A DNA stretch of 64,000 nt, from the NCBI RefSeq assembly GCF_032854445.1, contig NC_088300.1, positions 51,622,984-51,686,983 on the forward strand, in the 5' to 3' direction. The stretch is from Liolophura sinensis (Eukaryota > Mollusca > Polyplacophora > Chitonida > Chitonidae). Positions 60,121 to 64,000 of this stretch are shown here, piece by piece. Both the position numbers and the translations under genes were made by a program. Below the pieces are notes generated by a model. That model was not told the DNA's origin, made no database searches, and saw nothing but the letters and a program-made list of their open reading frames with translations. How positions within the stretch are numbered: the stretch's first letter is position 1; every line of letters starts with the position of its first letter.

Positions 60121-60445
60121 AGTGAGTGAGTGCTTGGGGTTTAACCTCGTACAATTTTTCAGTCATATGACGACGAAGGAATCCTTAGAGTACATGTAAT
60201 GTGCCTCAATGTTGCAGGACGGATTTCCACTGAGACTCCTGACCGAAGGCAAGTAAGCAGCCTGCCCAAGCCATTATGAGGATACGGGTCAACCAGTCGT
60301 TGCATCACTCCCCTTCATGCTGAACGCCAAACGAGGAAGTTACAATTTCCTCTTTTAAGGTCTTAGGTGTGACTCGGCCCAGGATTCACCCTGGATCTAC
60401 CGCTCTCGAAGCGGACGTTCTACCAACTGTGCTATGGGGGCCGGT
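60121..60445 (-). repeat. SINE B, nearly full length
   Basis: Tail AGTGAGTGAGTGCTTGGGGT on the left and head complementing to CCATAGCACAGTTGGTAGAA on the right. A deletion near 60230 removes the segment that in other copies reads CGCTCTTTTATCTAGTGCTG. Confidence 0.9.
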
Positions 60446-60497
60446 CTTTTCTGAAGTTTTTCTTATTGGATTATTGCATTTGTCCAAGTTTCTGTCC

Positions 60498-60692
60498 GTT
60501 TGACGGTGATGTTTAATGGTGATGTTTGACGGTGATGTTTGATGGTAATGTTTGACGGTGATGTGTGATGGTGATGTTTGAAGGTGATATTTGAAGGTGA
60601 TGTTTGATGGTGATGTTTGACGGTGATGTTTGATGGCGATGTTTGACGGTGATGTTTGATGATGATGTTTGACTGTGATATTTGATGGTGAC
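60498..60692. repeat. 13-bp minisatellite, about 15 units
   Basis: Unit GGTGATGTTTGA(C/T), diverged by single substitutions; length close to 15 x 13 bp. Because 39 bp is 13 codons, the minus strand stays open as a 13-residue periodic frame, which is an artefact and not a gene. Confidence 0.95.
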
Positions 60693-60821
60693 CACTTATA
60701 TTTTGTGGCTTACACTGCAGATATACATTTTTTGCCAGACAACAGGTTTGACATAATAAAGTAAGAAGTATAATCTGACACTAAATCCCAGTGTTATTCC
60801 TGTTTTATCAAGACACTGATT

Positions 60822-60822
<1 letters not shown>

Positions 60823-60916
<94 letters not shown>
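60823..60916. repeat. (TA)47 microsatellite
   Basis: Longest pure TA run in the window, about 94 bp. Confidence 0.95.
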
Positions 60917-60918
<2 letters not shown>

Positions 60919-61259
60919 GGTAACACCCGGGAAGTCGCTATGCAGGCCTGAAGTGGTTGGACCACAGTTTACAAAGCATTATGAACGCTGTGTCTGACCC
61001 ACTTAGTATGGTGACATATCTATGTATAGCTTCATGCATGTTACATCAGGCGCATGTTGCGACTGCTTCATACAAGGTCATGCAGGCCCAAAAGAAGGAA
61101 GGAATGTAGGGCTTAAGCAAAGTCACCAGTTTCGGGATTTGAACTGATGAAGTTGTGAATGTGAAAAAAAAAAATGCTTTGAATATTATTATTTCAGCAT
61201 GATACTGAGGTAAACTCCCGACAGTGTCCAGGAACGTCATTGTGCCCTAGTTCGTTTTG
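60917..61259. other. No gene recognised
   Basis: No repeat or frame of note. Confidence 0.45.
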
Positions 61260-62010
61260 CAATCAGCCGACAATGTCCGAAGATGAAAGATGGAGACAAC
61301 ATTGTGTTTGACAGAAGTGGCCATTGGAGCTTGTCTGCATAAATCATTGATGAAGGGTCGGCTAAGGCCGGCTGATCGTCACACCATTCTGTTTTCACTT
61401 CGTCGCGCATGATTGATTTAGCATTGAGGCCGAGGATCGCAGCCTCGCTTCCCGCCGCTCCTTTTCGTCCTAGTCTGACACTTTGAATTATTCACTAATT
61501 CACTTTTTAACTCTGACCTAAAATCGGACCACGACCCTAGTTTCCTCTAACAGAACATAAACCGATTTGAAGAGAGGGAATTCTCATCAGTCAGGCTTCC
61601 TGTCAAACACTCCCATGTCTGTTTCTCTTGGAGAATATCCTCGCTAATGGTTCTGGACAAGCTATTGTTTTTAACTCTTTCAGTCTTGGCGGATCCTTTG
61701 GTTTTACACGGAGAAGAACATTAACACGGGTAATTAGCATGTGTTTTCTCCGCAGTAATCGGCTCGCCTTCTTTTCCGACGTCGACACATGGAAATTTAG
61801 ACTTTAGATTTCGGCCCAAATTGATTTTGTTCTCCCTGAGTTTAGTCACCTTCGTGTGAAAGCGACCGGCTTAGTCTGGGTGTTGATGAACAGGCGGCTA
61901 TGTAAGACAGCAGTCTGCATGACGTGGTGACAAGCCACAAACAGGAACTTCTGAGTTCCAGTTCATACACCAGGACCCTTTAATAATGGTACTGACACCA
62001 TTTTGATACG
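61260..62010. promoter_or_regulatory. Candidate regulatory island
   Basis: Repeat-free, G+C-richer block with ATGATTGATTTAGC, ACTAATTCAC, GGTAATTAGCATG (61730-61742) and CAGTAATCGGC (61754-61764). A basic 61-codon minus frame (61603-61788) is open but unrecognised. Confidence 0.3.
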
Positions 62011-64000
62011 AATACCCACATTTATTGCATATATTATTATTAGTTGCATATTATTTTCATGCTTTCGTTTATGTGTTAAAATTATGCCTACGTAACTAAA
62101 AAAAACACACACACAAAAACAAACGACATGCTTTCGAATGTATTTTCAATAATTCCATTGCTTAAGATAAACGAATTTGCACATGTTTAAAATAGTTTTT
62201 CCCATTATATACCTAAAACATTTTCATCGCAACAGTTCTTAATGGATACCAGGATTGCTTGATTGCTGTGTTGAACATCATGACTTTCGAAATGTTCCAG
62301 AGCTGGGTACGCCTACAGAAAGGATAATCGCTTTCCATTGCTAGCCTGATGTATGTCGGGTTGTGACAGTATGCCCACCAAATGGCTAATTTTCTATCCA
62401 ATCATATTTTAGAGCGCTCCCAGGCCATCTGCAAAAGTCTGTGTAATATCAGCCTCGATTTCATCCTTTTCTCTTCGTCACGGCGCAACAGCTCATGTCA
62501 AAGGGCCATCGTGAGTACCTCCGACCATGCTGGCTCACTGCGGTCCTACCATCCTGAGGGTACCACCAAGTTGACGGCCTTTCACGGGCGACTTATACAA
62601 CACGTCTAACCCCGCATAGCGGGCCGTATTCCGAGTCGGTCCCGGAGTGGTGTGAATTCATTACATTGTCAAAATAAACGTAATTGTTGTTGGCAGAACA
62701 GGAGTCATATTCGGATTTGCATATTCATGAGCTGTCTCTGCATTGTTAGATGATATTAGTTAGCACACACATTTGTCTCGCGGTAATTTGTGACTCTTAC
62801 AACGTTAGTATGCTGTTTATACATTGACTACGTCGGTATATATTGGAAGTGACTGAAACCCATATAGGGGTATGTTTTAAGCTTATATACATCGCCTAAC
62901 GTCAAAATTGTTGGCGACATAAAATGCTGAGGTTAAATATATTCAACTGTCTTTCCGTGTCATTCCATCACTGTGCGCAACGACTAACATGTGGGCAAAA
63001 ATAAAAAAAAATTAATAAATAAATCTGGGCGAAATGAAATTTTCAAGATCCGCGGATTTAGCATACAGTAATGCTAACTTTATTACCTCCGATATAACGG
63101 GAATTCTGTGCTCTAACCAGACATGCAGTGATCAGGACTAACTTCACTTTGAGAATCATACGAGCATCATAAGGTCTAATTATGCGAGATTATCAATATT
63201 CTTTTCTGAAATTTATCCGGACGAGCTTGATTTTTCCTTGACTCCCACAGAAAAATTTAACTATGGGCCTGTAAATGTCATAAATTACTTGCCCTAAACT
63301 GATTTTACAATGGTTCCAAACGTCTAAACTCAAGAATGGCTGGTATGTATCTATTTTACCTGATTTGTCAGTAATAGGGCATGATGTTGCAGGCAACGCG
63401 AACATTCATTAGTAGAACAGTTCCGGACACTAAGATCAGTAACATATAGGTAAATAACAAACGAAGTACACGCAAACTTTTGACCTCCTTCTATTTTGAA
63501 ACATAACAGAACCTTTATTCGCCGTGCTGTATATAATATATTTATCGAAAAATACGAAATCCACTTGACTTGTAGGTCTACCATCATTAAAACTGACTCT
63601 GTAAACAGGAGCAAAATGTGTATGTTGTTATTTATGTGATGTTGCATAATCGAGATATCACAGTTAAATGTAAGAAAATACGACAACATGAATAAAACTG
63701 AAAGCGCCGCCAACTTTTTGAGTTTAACCTTTCGAATTCTCAATATTGGGGCCTAATCAATCTGGAGCTGGAGTCGAGAACGCTGTTACGTCACATGATG
63801 TTTGTTCACCTTTTTGTCATGTACAGAGTGCAAGGTACGAGTGAGCGACATACCTTTCCAATTTCTCAACAGGACCTCGCAAGAATTTCACACGAACAGA
63901 TGTCCTATATAACATTTTTAATCAGGAAAATATGGTTGTGGTAGTTTAGACCTGTTCCTACAGACCTTTGAGATCGATGAAACCTTTCGAGAGAAATGTA
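62011..64000. other. No gene recognised; one further island
   Basis: 62280-62660 is G+C-richer and repeat-free like the islands to the left; the rest is AT-rich. The 130-codon minus frame at 63351-63743 begins with TTG, has one hydrophobic segment and no family resemblance. Confidence 0.35.

Noticed and set aside
60513-60695. Periodic Asn/Thr/His-rich peptide on the minus strand
   Set aside because: It is the translation of a 13-bp minisatellite, which stays open because 39 bp equals 13 codons.

Overview
The window is animal nuclear DNA, most likely from a lophotrochozoan: a marine mollusc, or possibly a brachiopod. Three observations support this. Both protein genes are split by many GT-AG introns of 280-900 bp. 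Their translated exons match animal THOC3 and KANSL3 closely. The intergenic DNA is full of tRNA-derived SINEs of types I know mainly from mollusc and brachiopod genomes (MetaSINE-like elements with a conserved core, and a second family ending in CACT repeats). This assignment is from memory and was not searched.

Layout. Bases 1-4.8 kb hold THOC3 on the minus strand (6 coding exons, 321 aa), a WD40 subunit of the THO/TREX mRNA export complex. Bases 4.9-8.97 kb are a tandem spacer that probably includes a long KANSL3 3' UTR; it holds a 178-bp foldback element and a TA microsatellite. Bases 8.975-19.05 kb hold KANSL3 on the minus strand (13 coding exons, 1155 aa), a subunit of the NSL histone acetyltransferase complex. 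I reconstructed every exon of both genes in frame with splice sites, and the lengths sum to exact multiples of three. From 19.06 kb to the end (45 kb) I find no gene I can defend. This part alternates AT-rich DNA and repeats with several 0.3-1.5 kb islands that are richer in G+C and CpG, free of recognisable repeats and dense in homeodomain-type core motifs. They resemble enhancers in a gene desert, but conservation could not be tested.

Repeats. Three tRNA-derived SINE families are present: A (MetaSINE-like, TTTA-type tail), B (CACT tail) and C (CATA tail). All three end in nearly the same GAGTACGnCGTnAAAC sequence before the tail, which suggests one shared retrotransposition partner. One family B insertion is only 22 bp long between perfect 14-bp target duplications. 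Others include a 100-bp-arm palindrome with a SINE tail in its arms, two MITE-like inverted repeats, two unclassified dispersed families (D and E), a 41-bp and a 13-bp minisatellite, and four TA microsatellites.

The two genes are linked only loosely in function: KANSL3 acts in chromatin acetylation at promoters and THOC3 in co-transcriptional mRNP export. Nothing in the window amounts to a demonstrably new biological system. The most promising leads are the serine nucleophile-elbow motif in KANSL3, the enhancer-like islands (including a triple TAATCC cluster at 26.45 kb) and the SINE-derived structures.
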